A DNA stretch of 64,000 nt, taken from positions 248,001 to 312,000 of the forward strand of contig NZ_JAHSTT010000005.1 of the NCBI RefSeq assembly GCF_019145205.1. The letters run 5' to 3'. Shown one piece after another: positions 9,383-18,376 of the stretch. The first letter of the stretch is position 1; the number at the start of each line of letters is the position of its first letter. Source of the stretch: Pseudomonas khavaziana. GTDB lineage: Bacteria > Pseudomonadota > Gammaproteobacteria > Pseudomonadales > Pseudomonadaceae. A program made the position numbers and the translations under genes. The notes beneath the pieces are model-generated. The model ran no database searches. It was given only the letters and a program-made list of their open reading frames with translations, and was not told where the DNA came from.

Positions 9383-9396
9383 GGGGGTTGCCCCCC
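9383..9396 (-). terminator. Short GC hairpin after the MFS gene
   Basis: GGGGG-TTG-CCCCCC forms a tight hairpin just past the MFS stop. On the minus strand it is followed by TTCTCATATT, so it is only a weak terminator candidate. Confidence 0.3.
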
Positions 9397-9406
9397 TCCC
9401 AGATTT

Positions 9407-10726
9407 TTAGTCCGTGGTAATCCGCGAATGCTTGCGCGTGTCCTTCATGGTCACGTAGACCATCAGCGACACTGCGATACACGCGGTCACGTACCAGTAG
9501 TAGCCGGTTTCCATGCCGATGCTCTTGAACCACAGGGCGATGTATTCAGCGGTACCGCCGAAGATCGACACGGTCAGGGCATAGGGCAGGCCCACGCCCA
9601 GGGCGCGGATTTCGGTAGGGAACAGTTCGGCTTTCACCACGGCGTTGATCGAGGTGTAGCCGCTGACGATGATCAGCGCCGCCATGATCAGGAAGAACGC
9701 CCCCCACCAGGACTGGATGGTGTGCAGGGTGGTGAGGATCGGCACGGTGAACAGGGTGCCGAGGATACCGAAGGCGATCAGGATCGGCCGCCGGCCAATC
9801 TTGTCCGACAGCCCGCCGACCAGGGGTTGCAGGCACATGAACAGGAACAGCGTCGCCGCCGAGATGGTGGTGGAGTCGGAGATGCTCATGCCGACCGTGT
9901 TCACCAGGTATTTCTGCATGTAGGTGGTGTAGGTGTAGAACGCCAGGGTGCCACCCATGGTCAAGCCGACCACGGTCATCAGTTCCTTGGGGTGGCGCAT
10001 CAAGGTGCGCATGGCGCTTTCCTTGGCTTTTTCCTTCTTGGTGAACGATTCGGTTTCTTCCATGCCACGACGCAGGTACAGCGCGACCACTGCACACAAA
10101 GCGCCGATGGCGAACGGGATACGCCAGCCCCAGGCATACAGTTGCTCGGTGGTCAGCAGTTGTTGCAGCACGATCAGCACCGCCAGCGCGATGAGCTGGC
10201 CGGAGATCAGGGTCACGTACTGGAAGCTGGAGTAAAAGCCACGGCGTTCCTTGGTCGCCATTTCGCTGAGGTACGTGGCAGAGGTGCCGTATTCGCCACC
10301 GACCGACAGGCCCTGCAGCAAGCGGGCAAACACCAGCAGGATCGGCGCGCCGATACCAATGACTTCATAGCTTGGGCTCAGGGCGATCAGCAGGGAGCCG
10401 AAGCACATCAGGTAGACCGAGGCCATCAGGGCTTTTTTACGCCCGACTTTGTCGGCATACAGGCCCATCAGCCAGCCACCGATCGGACGCATCAGGAAGC
10501 CCACGGCGAAGATCGCGGCGGTGTTGAGCAATTGGGCGGTGGTGTCGCCCTTGGGGAAGAAGGTCTTGGCAAAGTACAGCGAGAAGGCGGCGTAGACGTA
10601 CCAGTCGTACCACTCGACCATGTTGCCGACCGACCCGCTGAAGATCGATTTGATTCGGCTGGAAGTGGTGCGCTCTTTTGCCGGCGCAGTTGCCGACCCC
10701 AGAGGCAAGGTATTGGAGTTATCCAT
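9407..10726 (-). CDS. MFS dicarboxylate (alpha-ketoglutarate type) transporter
   Basis: This 439-residue inner-membrane proton symporter of the metabolite:H+ symporter (KgtP/PcaT-like) branch has about 12 membrane segments. It carries GNMVEWYDWYVYA at the first segment, ADKVGRKKALMAS after segment 2, and RLLQGLSVGGEYG in segment 5. To my knowledge it closely resembles the P. aeruginosa C5-dicarboxylate transporter PA5530. Its gene follows a sigma-54 promoter and adjacent DctB/DctD-type regulators, so induction by alpha-ketoglutarate or a similar acid is likely. I chose the ATG at 10726; an in-frame ATG at 10741 is possible. Confidence 0.88.
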   Translation of the reverse strand: MDNSNTLPLGSATAPAKERTTSSRIKSIFSGSVGNMVEWYDWYVYAAFSLYFAKTFFPKGDTTAQLLNTAAIFAVGFLMRPIGGWLMGLYADKVGRKKALMASVYLMCFGSLLIALSPSYEVIGIGAPILLVFARLLQGLSVGGEYGTSATYLSEMATKERRGFYSSFQYVTLISGQLIALAVLIVLQQLLTTEQLYAWGWRIPFAIGALCAVVALYLRRGMEETESFTKKEKAKESAMRTLMRHPKELMTVVGLTMGGTLAFYTYTTYMQKYLVNTVGMSISDSTTISAATLFLFMCLQPLVGGLSDKIGRRPILIAFGILGTLFTVPILTTLHTIQSWWGAFFLIMAALIIVSGYTSINAVVKAELFPTEIRALGVGLPYALTVSIFGGTAEYIALWFKSIGMETGYYWYVTACIAVSLMVYVTMKDTRKHSRITTD

Positions 10727-10790
10727 TGAAGGATCCTTCATCTAGTTGTTTTTATGGAGCGTGCTTGAGCACTGCCTGGTTCGGGCTATA

Positions 10791-10806
10791 GCAGGAGCTG
10801 TGCCAG
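10791..10806 (-). promoter_or_regulatory. Sigma-54 promoter of the MFS transporter
   Basis: On the minus strand the sequence is TGGCACAGCTCCTGC. It has the GG-N10-GC spacing and TGGCAC -24 box expected of RpoN promoters. It lies about 65-80 bases upstream of the chosen transporter start, next to a sigma-54 activator gene. Confidence 0.8.
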
Positions 10807-10878
10807 GTAGATGAAGGCCCGGAATAGAAGGGTTGCAGGATTTTTTTGAGCGGAAAGTTGCCGATGATTTTTGGCTGG

Positions 10879-10896
10879 TAAGCGGAAATCCGCTTA
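10879..10896. promoter_or_regulatory. Candidate activator site (UAS) for the sigma-54 promoter
   Basis: TAAGCGGAAATCCGCTTA is a perfect-arm palindrome about 85 bases upstream of the -24 box. A half-site GAGCGGAAA lies nearer the promoter at about 10849. This spacing fits an enhancer bound by the DctD-like regulator. Confidence 0.6.
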
Positions 10897-10907
10897 TGGT
10901 TGCTGAC

Positions 10908-10981
10908 GCCATCGGGGGCAAGCCCTGATGCCGGTCAGTCAAGCGCAGATCCCCTGTGGTAGGGGGCTTGCCCCCGATGGC
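10908..10981. repeat. REP doublet
   Basis: GCCATCGGGGGCAAGCCC and GGGCTTGCCCCCGATGGC are inverted copies around a 38-base loop, between the regulator gene end and the transporter promoter. Confidence 0.8.
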
Positions 10982-10994
10982 GATCGGAAGGTCG

Positions 10995-12320
10995 CTAGAG
11001 AAACATCTCCCGCGCCAACCCATGCCGTTGCATCTTTTCATTGAGGGTCCGGCGCGGCAGTTGCAGCTCGGCCAGCACTGCCTTGATATCGCCTTTATGC
11101 CGGGTTAACGCGGCTTTCAGGCAATGTGCCTCGAACGCTTCCTGTTGGGCCGCCAACGATTGCCCGGCTTCGATCCCTTCCGGTTCCGGATCGCCGAGCC
11201 CCAACACCTGGCGCTCGGCGACGTTGGCCAGTTCACGCACGTTCCCCGGCCAGTCATGACTGAGCAGGCGCCCCAACTGTGGCCCACTCAAGGGTTCGAC
11301 ATGACGGCCCAGACGTTCAGCAGCACTTTGCGCGAAATGGTCGTACAGCAACGGAATATCTTCGCGGCGCTCGCGCAACGGCGGCAGGCGCAGTTGCGCG
11401 ACGTTCAGGCGATAGGCCAGGTCTTCACGAAAACGCCCGGCTCGGGCCTCTTCCAGAAGGTCAGGCTTGGTGGCGGCGATGATGCGCAGATCCACGTGGA
11501 TGCTTTGGTTGGAACCCAGCCGCTCCAGCTTCTGTTCCTGCAACACCCGCAGCAGTTTCACCTGTTGGGCCAGGGGCATGCTTTCGATCTCATCCAGGAA
11601 CAACGTGCCGCCATGGGCATATTCCAGCTTGCCGATGCGTTTGCCCTGGGCGCCGGTAAAGGCGCCGCTTTCGTGGCCGAACAACTCGGCTTCAAACAGC
11701 TGCTCGGGGATGGCGGCACAGTTGAGTGCTACAAACGGCTTTTTCGCCCTGGGGCCAAAGTCGTGCAGACAGCGAGCAACCAACTCCTTGCCGCTGCCAG
11801 TCTCGCCACGGATCAGCACATTGACCGGCAGGGTCGCCAGGTCCAGCACCTGACGACGTAGGTTTTGCAGGCCCTTGGACACCCCCAGCAGGCTGGATTC
11901 CAGCTGTGCGCGGTGATCGGCCTGTTGATGCAGGCGACGGTTTTCCAGGATCAGGCCACGCTTGTCCAAAGCCCGGCGCAGGCTGTTGAGCAGGGCCTCG
12001 GGGCTGAAGGGTTTCTCCAGGAAATCGTAGGCACCGTCGCGCATGGCTTCGACGGCCATCGGCACATCGCCATGGCCGGTGAGCAAAATCACCGGCAGGT
12101 CGGCATCGCGCCGCTGCACCTCGGCCAGCAGTTCAAGGCCGCTGAGCCCGGGCATGCGCACGTCGCTCAAAATCACCCCGGGAAAGTCTTTGGGCAGGTG
12201 CGCCAGGCATTCTTCGGCGCGACTGAACAATTGCACCTCAAACCCCGAAAGGCTCAGCCATTGCTCGACGGCGGTGCGAATGCTGGCTTCGTCATCGACC
12301 ACAATTACGGCGTTCAACAT
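10995..12320 (-). CDS. dctD: Sigma-54-dependent response regulator, DctD type
   Basis: This cytosolic transcription activator has 441 residues: a receiver domain with the acceptor Asp in VILSDVRMPGLSG (about 53), an AAA+ domain with Walker A GETGSGKE and the sigma-54 contact loop GAFTGA, and a Fis-type helix-turn-helix near the C-terminus (LQLPRRTLNEKMQRHGL). It overlaps the upstream sensor gene by 7 bases. The neighbouring sigma-54 promoter and MFS gene are the obvious targets. The pair may be the functional match of MifSR, which controls alpha-ketoglutarate uptake in P. aeruginosa; that equivalence is an inference. Confidence 0.9.
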   Translation of the reverse strand: MLNAVIVVDDEASIRTAVEQWLSLSGFEVQLFSRAEECLAHLPKDFPGVILSDVRMPGLSGLELLAEVQRRDADLPVILLTGHGDVPMAVEAMRDGAYDFLEKPFSPEALLNSLRRALDKRGLILENRRLHQQADHRAQLESSLLGVSKGLQNLRRQVLDLATLPVNVLIRGETGSGKELVARCLHDFGPRAKKPFVALNCAAIPEQLFEAELFGHESGAFTGAQGKRIGKLEYAHGGTLFLDEIESMPLAQQVKLLRVLQEQKLERLGSNQSIHVDLRIIAATKPDLLEEARAGRFREDLAYRLNVAQLRLPPLRERREDIPLLYDHFAQSAAERLGRHVEPLSGPQLGRLLSHDWPGNVRELANVAERQVLGLGDPEPEGIEAGQSLAAQQEAFEAHCLKAALTRHKGDIKAVLAELQLPRRTLNEKMQRHGLAREMFL

Positions 12321-14080
12321 GGCGCTGGCGTCTCCAATGCAATCGGCAAGGTCAGGGTAAACACTGCGCCGTCGCCACGGTTGCCGGCGCTCAGGCGACC
12401 GCCCAATTCATGCACGATAGCGTAGGACACCGCCAGCCCCAAACCGAGGCCGTCGCCCACCGGCTTGGTGGTGAAGAACGGATCGAACACGCTGTTCAGG
12501 TGTGCTTCGGCGATCCCGCCGCCGCTGTCGCTGACAGTCAACTGCCACAGCTGCTGATCGGCATGCAGGCGGATTTCCAGGCGCTTGCGCGGCTTGTCGG
12601 CCATGGCGTCCAGCGCGTTGCGCAGCAGGTTGATCAATACCTGTTCCAGGCGGATCGCGTCGCCGCGTACCCAGGCCGGGCGCGTCAGGTCCAGCACGAC
12701 GCCGATGGCTTCATCACGCAGGCGCGCGTCGAGCAAGTGCAAGGACTGATCGACCACGGTGGCCAGGTCCAGGCGTTCGCGCAGGCCGCTGGGACTCTTG
12801 CGGGCGAAGGTCTTGAGGTGCCCGGTGAGCGCGGCCATGCGCGTGAGCATGTCATCGAGCGGCGTGAGCGCCTTGTAGGCATCGTCCACCCGGCCATGGT
12901 CGAGCAACAACCGCAGCGTCGCCAGTTGCATGCGTTGGGCCGTCAACGGTTGGTTGATTTCATGGGCAAGGGCAGCGGACATCTGCCCCAGTGCCGCCAG
13001 CTTGGCCGACTGCACCAGGCCATCCTGGGCGGTGCGCAGCGCCTGGGTGCGTTCCTCGACCAACTGTTCCAGCTCTTCGCGGCTGCGCTGACGCAAGCGG
13101 GCCAGGCGCCAGCGTTGGCTGAGGAACAGCGCCAGGAATACCAGCGCCAGCCAGGATCCCGCGGCGGCGAGACCGGCGTTGCGTTGGTCTTCAAACGGGA
13201 ACAGGGGTTTGCGCAGCAGGTGCAGGGTCCAACCCTCGGCTTTCAACGGCAGGGACTCCCAGATGTAATTGGCATTACCGTCGGGGCCATTGACGCGCAT
13301 CAAATGGCTGTTTTCGTCGAAGCGCTGCAGAACGCTGGTCTCCAGCGGCTGCAGGTGTTTCTTGTCGTATTGGCGGGTGGCCTTGAGTTCAGCCAGGTCG
13401 CTTTCGGACAACGGCCGCAGGTTGCGATAACGCCAGCCCGGCTGGTTGGCGATAAACACAATGCCCCGCGCATCGCTGACCAGCAGCAAGTCATTACCCT
13501 GGGCCCATTCGCGTTCAAGCTCAGGGAATTCCAGCTTGACCACCATGGCGCCGAGGAACTGCTCGTGTTCATCGACCACCGCACTGGAAAGGAAGTAACC
13601 GGGAATGCCAGTCGTCACACCCACCGCGTAAAAACGCCCGGTGCCTTGGCTCAGGGTCTGGCTGAAATACGGGCGAAATGCGTAGTTGTGGCCGACATAG
13701 CTGCTGGGCAGATTCCAGTTACTGGCGGCCACCGCCAGGCCGGTGCGGTCCATCAGCTCCAGGGTGGATGATTGGGCGGCGCCGTTGATGCGTTCGAGCT
13801 TGCGATTGAGCACGTCCTGGGTGGTGCCATCCAGCGGGCCCTTCAAGGCGCGGATCATTTCCGAGTCCAGGGCCAGCACGGCGGGCAGGGCGCGGTAGCG
13901 TTCGATCAGGGTGTGCAGGGAGTTGGCATACAGCGCAAGCTGCTGATTGGCGCGAGCGGCGTCATCCACCAGGGCCTGGCGTTCGGCATGGCGTGTGGCC
14001 AAGGCAGCGGCCAGCACCGCACCGGCGATGATCAATAACGAGTAAAAGGTCAGGCGCAGGGGGCGAGGGATCACGATCAT
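12314..14080 (-). CDS. dctB: C4-dicarboxylate sensor kinase, DctB type
   Basis: This inner-membrane histidine kinase is paired with the DctD-like regulator. The 588 residues have a membrane segment near the N-terminus (about 8-28), a large periplasmic double-PDC sensor, a second membrane segment around 290-310, a short coiled coil ([20 protein letters not shown]), the H-box [10 protein letters not shown], the N-box [16 protein letters not shown] and GLGLGLAVS. The start at 14080 gives the normal DctB N-terminus; the frame stays open 24 codons upstream. No strong ribosome binding site is visible. Confidence 0.88.
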   Translation of the reverse strand: MIVIPRPLRLTFYSLLIIAGAVLAAALATRHAERQALVDDAARANQQLALYANSLHTLIERYRALPAVLALDSEMIRALKGPLDGTTQDVLNRKLERINGAAQSSTLELMDRTGLAVAASNWNLPSSYVGHNYAFRPYFSQTLSQGTGRFYAVGVTTGIPGYFLSSAVVDEHEQFLGAMVVKLEFPELEREWAQGNDLLLVSDARGIVFIANQPGWRYRNLRPLSESDLAELKATRQYDKKHLQPLETSVLQRFDENSHLMRVNGPDGNANYIWESLPLKAEGWTLHLLRKPLFPFEDQRNAGLAAAGSWLALVFLALFLSQRWRLARLRQRSREELEQLVEERTQALRTAQDGLVQSAKLAALGQMSAALAHEINQPLTAQRMQLATLRLLLDHGRVDDAYKALTPLDDMLTRMAALTGHLKTFARKSPSGLRERLDLATVVDQSLHLLDARLRDEAIGVVLDLTRPAWVRGDAIRLEQVLINLLRNALDAMADKPRKRLEIRLHADQQLWQLTVSDSGGGIAEAHLNSVFDPFFTTKPVGDGLGLGLAVSYAIVHELGGRLSAGNRGDGAVFTLTLPIALETPAPC

Positions 14081-14139
14081 ACGATGATGAACAGGCACGG
14101 TAAGGGCGAGCACCATACCATGAGCTGTCTGGGACGTGT

Positions 14140-14163
14140 GTGGGAGGGGCAAGCCCCTCCCAC
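14140..14163 (-). terminator. REP hairpin at the end of the fumarase gene
   Basis: GTGGGAGGGGCAAGCCCCTCCCAC is a perfect palindromic hairpin six bases beyond the fumarase stop. It has no T tract, so it probably acts as a REP/stabilising element. Confidence 0.6.
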
Positions 14164-14169
14164 ATCGAC

Positions 14170-15693
14170 TTACTGTACTTCTACCGCAAGGCTCTCACTG
14201 ATCTTTTTCTGCCAGATGGCAGGACCGGTGATGTGCACTGACTCACCCTGGCTGTCGACCGCCACGGTGACCGGCATGTCTTTCACGTCGAACTCGTAGA
14301 TGGCTTCCATGCCCAGTTCGGCGAACGCCACCACGCGCGATTTCTTGATGGCTTGCGCCACCAGGTAAGCGGCGCCGCCCACGGCCATCAGGTACACGGC
14401 CTTATGGTCCTTGATCGCTTCGATGGCGGTCGGGCCGCGCTCGGATTTGCCGATCATGCCCAGCAGGCCGGTTTGCTCGAGGATCTGACGGGTGAACTTG
14501 TCCATCCGCGTCGCGGTGGTCGGGCCAGCCGGGCCAACCACTTCTTCGCGCACCGGATCAACCGGGCCGACGTAGTAGATAAAGCGGCCCTTGAGGTCCA
14601 CCGGCAGGGTTTCGCCCTTGTTGAGCATCTCGACCATGCGCTTGTGCGCGGCGTCTCGACCGGTGAGCATCTTGCCGTTGAGCAACACGGTTTCGCCCGG
14701 CTTCCAGCTTTGCACTTCTTCCGGGGTCAGGGTGTCGAGGTTGACGCGGCGGGCCGACGGGCCGGCTTCCCAGACGATTTCCGGGTAGGCGTCCAGCGAT
14801 GGCGCTTCCAGCGACGCCGGGCCGGAACCGTCGAGCACGAAGTGCGCATGACGGGTGGCGGCGCAGTTGGGGATCATGCACACCGGCAGGGAGGCGGCAT
14901 GGGTCGGGTAGTCCATGATCTTCACGTCGAGCACGGTGGTCAGGCCACCCAGGCCCTGGGCACCGATGCCCAGTTGGTTGACCTTCTCGAACAGCTCCAG
15001 GCGCATCTCTTCAATACGGTTCTGCGGGCCGCGCTTTTTCAGCTCGTGGATGTCGATGGATTCCATCAACACTTCCTTGGCCATCACCGCGGCTTTCTCG
15101 GCGGTGCCGCCGATGCCGATGCCGAGCATGCCTGGTGGGCACCAGCCGGCGCCCATGGTCGGAACGGTCTTGAGCACCCAGTCGACAATGGAGTCGGACG
15201 GGTTGAGCATGGCCATTTTCGACTTGTTCTCGGAACCACCGCCCTTGGCCGCTACGTCCACTTCCACGGTGTTACCCGGGACGATGGAGTAGTGGATCAC
15301 CGCCGGGGTGTTGTCCTTGGTGTTTTTACGCGCGCCCGCCGGGTCGGCGAGGATGGATGCACGCAGGACGTTTTCCGGCAGGTTGTAGGCGCGACGCACG
15401 CCTTCGTTGATCATGTCGTCCAGGCCCATGGTGGCGCCGTCCCAGCGTACATCCATGCCTACGCGCACGAACACGGTGACGATACCGGTGTCCTGGCAGA
15501 TCGGGCGGTGGCCGGTGGCGCACATGCGCGAGTTGATCAGGATCTGGGCGATGGAGTCACGGGCCGCCGGCGATTCTTCGCGCAGGTAGGCTTCGTGCAT
15601 GGCCTGGATGAAGTCAACGGGGTGGTAATAGGAAATGAATTGCAGGGCGTCGGCAACGCTCTGAATCAGGTCGTCTTGCTTGATCACGGTCAT
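14170..15693 (-). CDS. Fumarate hydratase, class I (iron-sulfur)
   Basis: This cytosolic TCA-cycle enzyme interconverts fumarate and malate using an oxygen-sensitive [4Fe-4S] cluster. The 507-residue protein contains both the TtdA-like N-terminal half (CATGHRPICQDTGIVTVFVR; GGGSENKSKMAML) and the TtdB-like C-terminal half (LNGKMLTGRDAAHKRM; GPTTATRMD), as in FumA/FumB. The start at 15693 follows GAGGAGCG. Its location two genes from pykA matches the PA4333-PA4329 region of P. aeruginosa. Confidence 0.94.
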   Translation of the reverse strand: MTVIKQDDLIQSVADALQFISYYHPVDFIQAMHEAYLREESPAARDSIAQILINSRMCATGHRPICQDTGIVTVFVRVGMDVRWDGATMGLDDMINEGVRRAYNLPENVLRASILADPAGARKNTKDNTPAVIHYSIVPGNTVEVDVAAKGGGSENKSKMAMLNPSDSIVDWVLKTVPTMGAGWCPPGMLGIGIGGTAEKAAVMAKEVLMESIDIHELKKRGPQNRIEEMRLELFEKVNQLGIGAQGLGGLTTVLDVKIMDYPTHAASLPVCMIPNCAATRHAHFVLDGSGPASLEAPSLDAYPEIVWEAGPSARRVNLDTLTPEEVQSWKPGETVLLNGKMLTGRDAAHKRMVEMLNKGETLPVDLKGRFIYYVGPVDPVREEVVGPAGPTTATRMDKFTRQILEQTGLLGMIGKSERGPTAIEAIKDHKAVYLMAVGGAAYLVAQAIKKSRVVAFAELGMEAIYEFDVKDMPVTVAVDSQGESVHITGPAIWQKKISESLAVEVQ

Positions 15694-15879
15694 GAGTCGC
15701 GCTCCTCTATAAGGGAACATTCAATAAAGGTGGCTTCAGTATTGCGTCGGTCGGCTGAAACCATCTTTCCAAGGCACGCCAAAGTGGTGCAGGCGCGACG
15801 CTAAAAAGGCGCGGCAGTATAACCCGGCGCGGTGGCCGATACACCCGACTATGGTCACGAATGCCCGGCCCGGTTATCT

Positions 15880-15976
15880 GTAGGAGCGAGCTTGCTCGCG
15901 AAAAGCGTGAATCTGGTGGGTTTCATCAGGTTGTCCGCGTTATCGTTAGCGATCTTCGCGAGCAAGCTCGCTCCTA
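15880..15976. repeat. REPIN of the TAGGAGCGAGCTTGCTCGCG family
   Basis: TGTAGGAGCGAGCTTGCTCG at the left and CGAGCAAGCTCGCTCCTA at the right are inverted copies around about 55 bases. It fills most of the 303-base gap between fumarase and the ferredoxin reductase gene. The same unit forms the inner pair at 6463-6655. Confidence 0.85.
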
Positions 15977-15996
15977 CCAATAGAGGTAACGGTGTT

Positions 15997-16929
15997 ATGC
16001 CTGAACTGCACGTCGGCGAACGCCATTGGTCGGTGCCCACCGGCACTAACCTGCTGGATGCCTTGAACCAGGCGGGAGTCGCCGTGCCCTACAGTTGCCG
16101 GGCCGGCAGCTGCCATGCGTGCCTGGTGCGTTGCCAGGGCGAGGTTGAAGACCAGCAGCCCGACGCCCTGAGCCCGGCGCAACGTCAGCAAGGTTGGCGC
16201 CTGGCGTGCCAGTGCCGGGTCAGCGGCGATCTCCAGGTCGAAGCCTTTGATCCGTTGCGTGACGGTGTGGCGGCCCAGGTGGTGGGGGCCGACTGGCTGA
16301 GTTCGACAGTGCTGCGCCTGCGCCTGCAACCGGAGCGTGGCTTGCGGTATCGGGCCGGGCAGCATCTGGTGTTGTGGGCGGGGCAGGTGGCGCGTCCGTA
16401 TTCCCTGGCGAGCTTGCCCCAGGAGGATGCATACCTGGAGTTTCATATCGATTGCCGCCAACACGGTGAATTCAGCGATGCCGCTCGCCATTTCAAGGTT
16501 GGCGAGCCTCTGCGCCTGGGCGAGTTGCGGGGCGGGGCGCTGCACTATGACCCTGACTGGCAATCGCGGCCGTTGTGGCTGCTGGCTGCCGGCACCGGCC
16601 TGGGTCCGTTGTGGGGCGTATTGCGCGAAGCGCTGCGCCAGGATCATCAAGGTGCCATCCGCGTCATTCACCTGGCCCATGATGCCGAGGCTCATTACCT
16701 GGCCGCCCCCCTGGCGGCGCTGGCCACGCAGCATGGGAACCTGATGGTGGAGCTATGGACGGCGGCAGAGTTAAACCAGGCATTGGCGCAACTGCGGCTT
16801 GTTTCGCGGCAAACGCTGGCTTTACTCTGCGGTCACCCTGTCAGCGTCGAGGCCTTTTCCAAGCGCCTGTTCCTGGCCGGACTGCCGCGCAATCAACTGC
16901 TGGCCGATGTGTTCCTGCCCCGTGGTTGA
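15997..16929 (+). CDS. 2Fe-2S ferredoxin / flavin reductase
   Basis: This 310-residue cytosolic electron-transfer protein has an N-terminal plant-type ferredoxin domain, with the cluster motif SCRAGSCHACLVRC (Cys 34, 39 and 42) and a later Cys in RLACQC. It is followed by an FAD domain (RPYSLASLP) and an NAD domain (LLAAGTGLGPLWG). It resembles the reductase parts of oxygenases and CDP-6-deoxyglucoseen reductase; the physiological acceptor is unknown. The ATG at 15997 follows AGAGGT; upstream codons run through a REPIN. Its partner is the hydratase gene 30 bases downstream. Confidence 0.85.
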   Translation: MPELHVGERHWSVPTGTNLLDALNQAGVAVPYSCRAGSCHACLVRCQGEVEDQQPDALSPAQRQQGWRLACQCRVSGDLQVEAFDPLRDGVAAQVVGADWLSSTVLRLRLQPERGLRYRAGQHLVLWAGQVARPYSLASLPQEDAYLEFHIDCRQHGEFSDAARHFKVGEPLRLGELRGGALHYDPDWQSRPLWLLAAGTGLGPLWGVLREALRQDHQGAIRVIHLAHDAEAHYLAAPLAALATQHGNLMVELWTAAELNQALAQLRLVSRQTLALLCGHPVSVEAFSKRLFLAGLPRNQLLADVFLPRG

Positions 16930-16959
16930 GCGCTGAATCCCTTTGCCGCGAGATTCGCC

Positions 16960-17709
16960 ATGAACGACGCCATCCTGCAGCAGCGCGAACGCGGGTTGCT
17001 GACCTTGCAGCTCAATCGCCCTGACAAGAAAAACGCCCTGACCCGTGCCATGTATACGCAACTGGCCGAGGCGCTGGAACAGGCCGATGCAGATTCGGAT
17101 ATTTGCGCCGTACTGCTCCAGGGCAGCAGCGAGTGTTTTACCGCCGGCAATGACATCAGCGATTTTCTCGACCAGCCACCCAACGATCTCGACAGCCCAC
17201 CGTTTCACTTTATGAAAAGCCTGCTCAACTGCCGCAAACCGGTGATCGCCGCCGTGGCTGGAGCGGCGGTGGGCATTGGCACCACGCTGTTGCTGCATTG
17301 CGACCTGGTGTATATCAGCCGCGATGCACGCTTGCGCATGCCATTCGTTAACCTGGGTTTGTGCCCTGAGTTTGGTTCGAGCCTGATCCTGCCGCGGTTG
17401 CTGGGGCATGCGAAGGCGGCTGAACTGCTGTTGTTGGGCGAGGGTTTCACTGGCGAACAAGCCGCAGCGTGGGGGATTGCCACCGAGGCGTTGGGCAGTG
17501 GCGAGGCGGCCTTGGCCAAGGCGCGAGAAATGGCCGAACGTTTTGAAAGCCTGGCGCCGGGCGCGGTGCAGGTCACCAAGCAGTTGATGAAAAGCGTTGA
17601 TCGCGAGCAGTTGCGGCAGGTGATCGAGGAGGAGGGGGCGTTGTTTACCCAGCGCTTGAGATCGCCGGAGGCGATTGCGGCGTTGTCGGGGTTTATCGCC
17701 CGGCGATAG
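16960..17709 (+). CDS. Enoyl-CoA hydratase/isomerase
   Basis: This 249-residue crotonase-fold enzyme is expected to hydrate or isomerise an enoyl-CoA. The CoA and oxyanion-hole segments are SECFTAGNDISDFL (about 60-75) and AAVAGAAVGIGTTLLLHCDL (about 92-112). Catalytic residues are close to those of fatty-acid oxidation hydratases, but the substrate cannot be read from sequence. It is in one unit with the ferredoxin reductase gene, as in the P. aeruginosa PA4331-PA4330 pair. Confidence 0.87.
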   Translation: MNDAILQQRERGLLTLQLNRPDKKNALTRAMYTQLAEALEQADADSDICAVLLQGSSECFTAGNDISDFLDQPPNDLDSPPFHFMKSLLNCRKPVIAAVAGAAVGIGTTLLLHCDLVYISRDARLRMPFVNLGLCPEFGSSLILPRLLGHAKAAELLLLGEGFTGEQAAAWGIATEALGSGEAALAKAREMAERFESLAPGAVQVTKQLMKSVDREQLRQVIEEEGALFTQRLRSPEAIAALSGFIARR

Positions 17710-17729
17710 AACGGTGTTGGCTGTTCTGG

Positions 17730-17900
17730 CGCCATCGCGGGCAAGCCCGGCTCCCACAGTTGACCGCATTCCAATGTGGGAGTCGGGCTTGTCCGCGGTG
17801 GGCATGGGTACCTGCTCCCGGGCAGCTTATAGCTATCTAACTAATGCACTGCAATCCAAATGTGGGAGGGGGCTTGCTCCCGATGGCGGCCTGACAGCCG
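17730..17900. repeat. REP cluster
   Basis: Three REP-type hairpin arms (GCGGGCAAGCCCGGCTCCCAC; GTGGGAGTCGGGCTTGTCCGC; GTGGGAGGGGGCTTGCTCCC) lie in tandem and inverted order downstream of the hydratase gene. Confidence 0.75.
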
Positions 17901-17944
17901 ACCAAGGATGTTGGATCAGACCGAGTACATATCCGTTGCTGCGA

Positions 17945-18250
17945 TAACGGCTGCTATTGGTTCCGCCCTTACGGCGGCTCACTTTGCAAAAGCGGCAAAG
18001 TAAGCAAAACGCTCTTGCCCCACCACTCGGCACCTCGCTTAGGCTCGGTGTGCCCGTAATCCGACAGGGATTTGGGGGACCGCCGCCACGCGCCATCCAT
18101 GGCGCGGGGCGGCTAAACCGGCATCCCTGCCGGTTTACCCCCCAAATCCCTGTCGAATTCCGGCCAGCGTGGTTTGACGGGGCGCTTAAGATCAAGATCA
18201 AAAGCAGATCAAGATCAAGGGCGGCTCGCTGCGCATCGCGCTTACCGTTG
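17945..18250. repeat. Long non-REP intergenic repeat (fluorescens-group type)
   Basis: A 300-base block (GGCTGCTATTGGTTCCGCCC... to ...CGCTTACCGTTGGTTG) has internal inverted segments: GACAGGGATTTGGGG against CCCCAAATCCCTGTCG, and GGCATCCCTGCCGG. Blocks of this kind recur in P. fluorescens-group genomes and are often mis-annotated as proteins in several frames. I see no credible gene in it. Confidence 0.55.
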
Positions 18251-18326
18251 GTTGCTATATTGTTGTGTGCATATCCATGCCGCGATGAGGCTCTTATAGC
18301 CAGCAGATGACTCTGATTTGAAATGC

Positions 18327-18359
18327 AAAAAGCCCCGCCATTCACATGGCAGGGCTTTT
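18327..18359 (-). terminator. Terminator of pykA
   Basis: AAAAGCCCCGCCAT and ATGGCAGGGCTTTT pair around a 4-base loop, with an A tract on one side and a T tract on the other. It can work in both directions and sits 17 bases past the pykA stop. Confidence 0.85.
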
Positions 18360-18376
18360 GTTTTTCAGCGTGTCAC

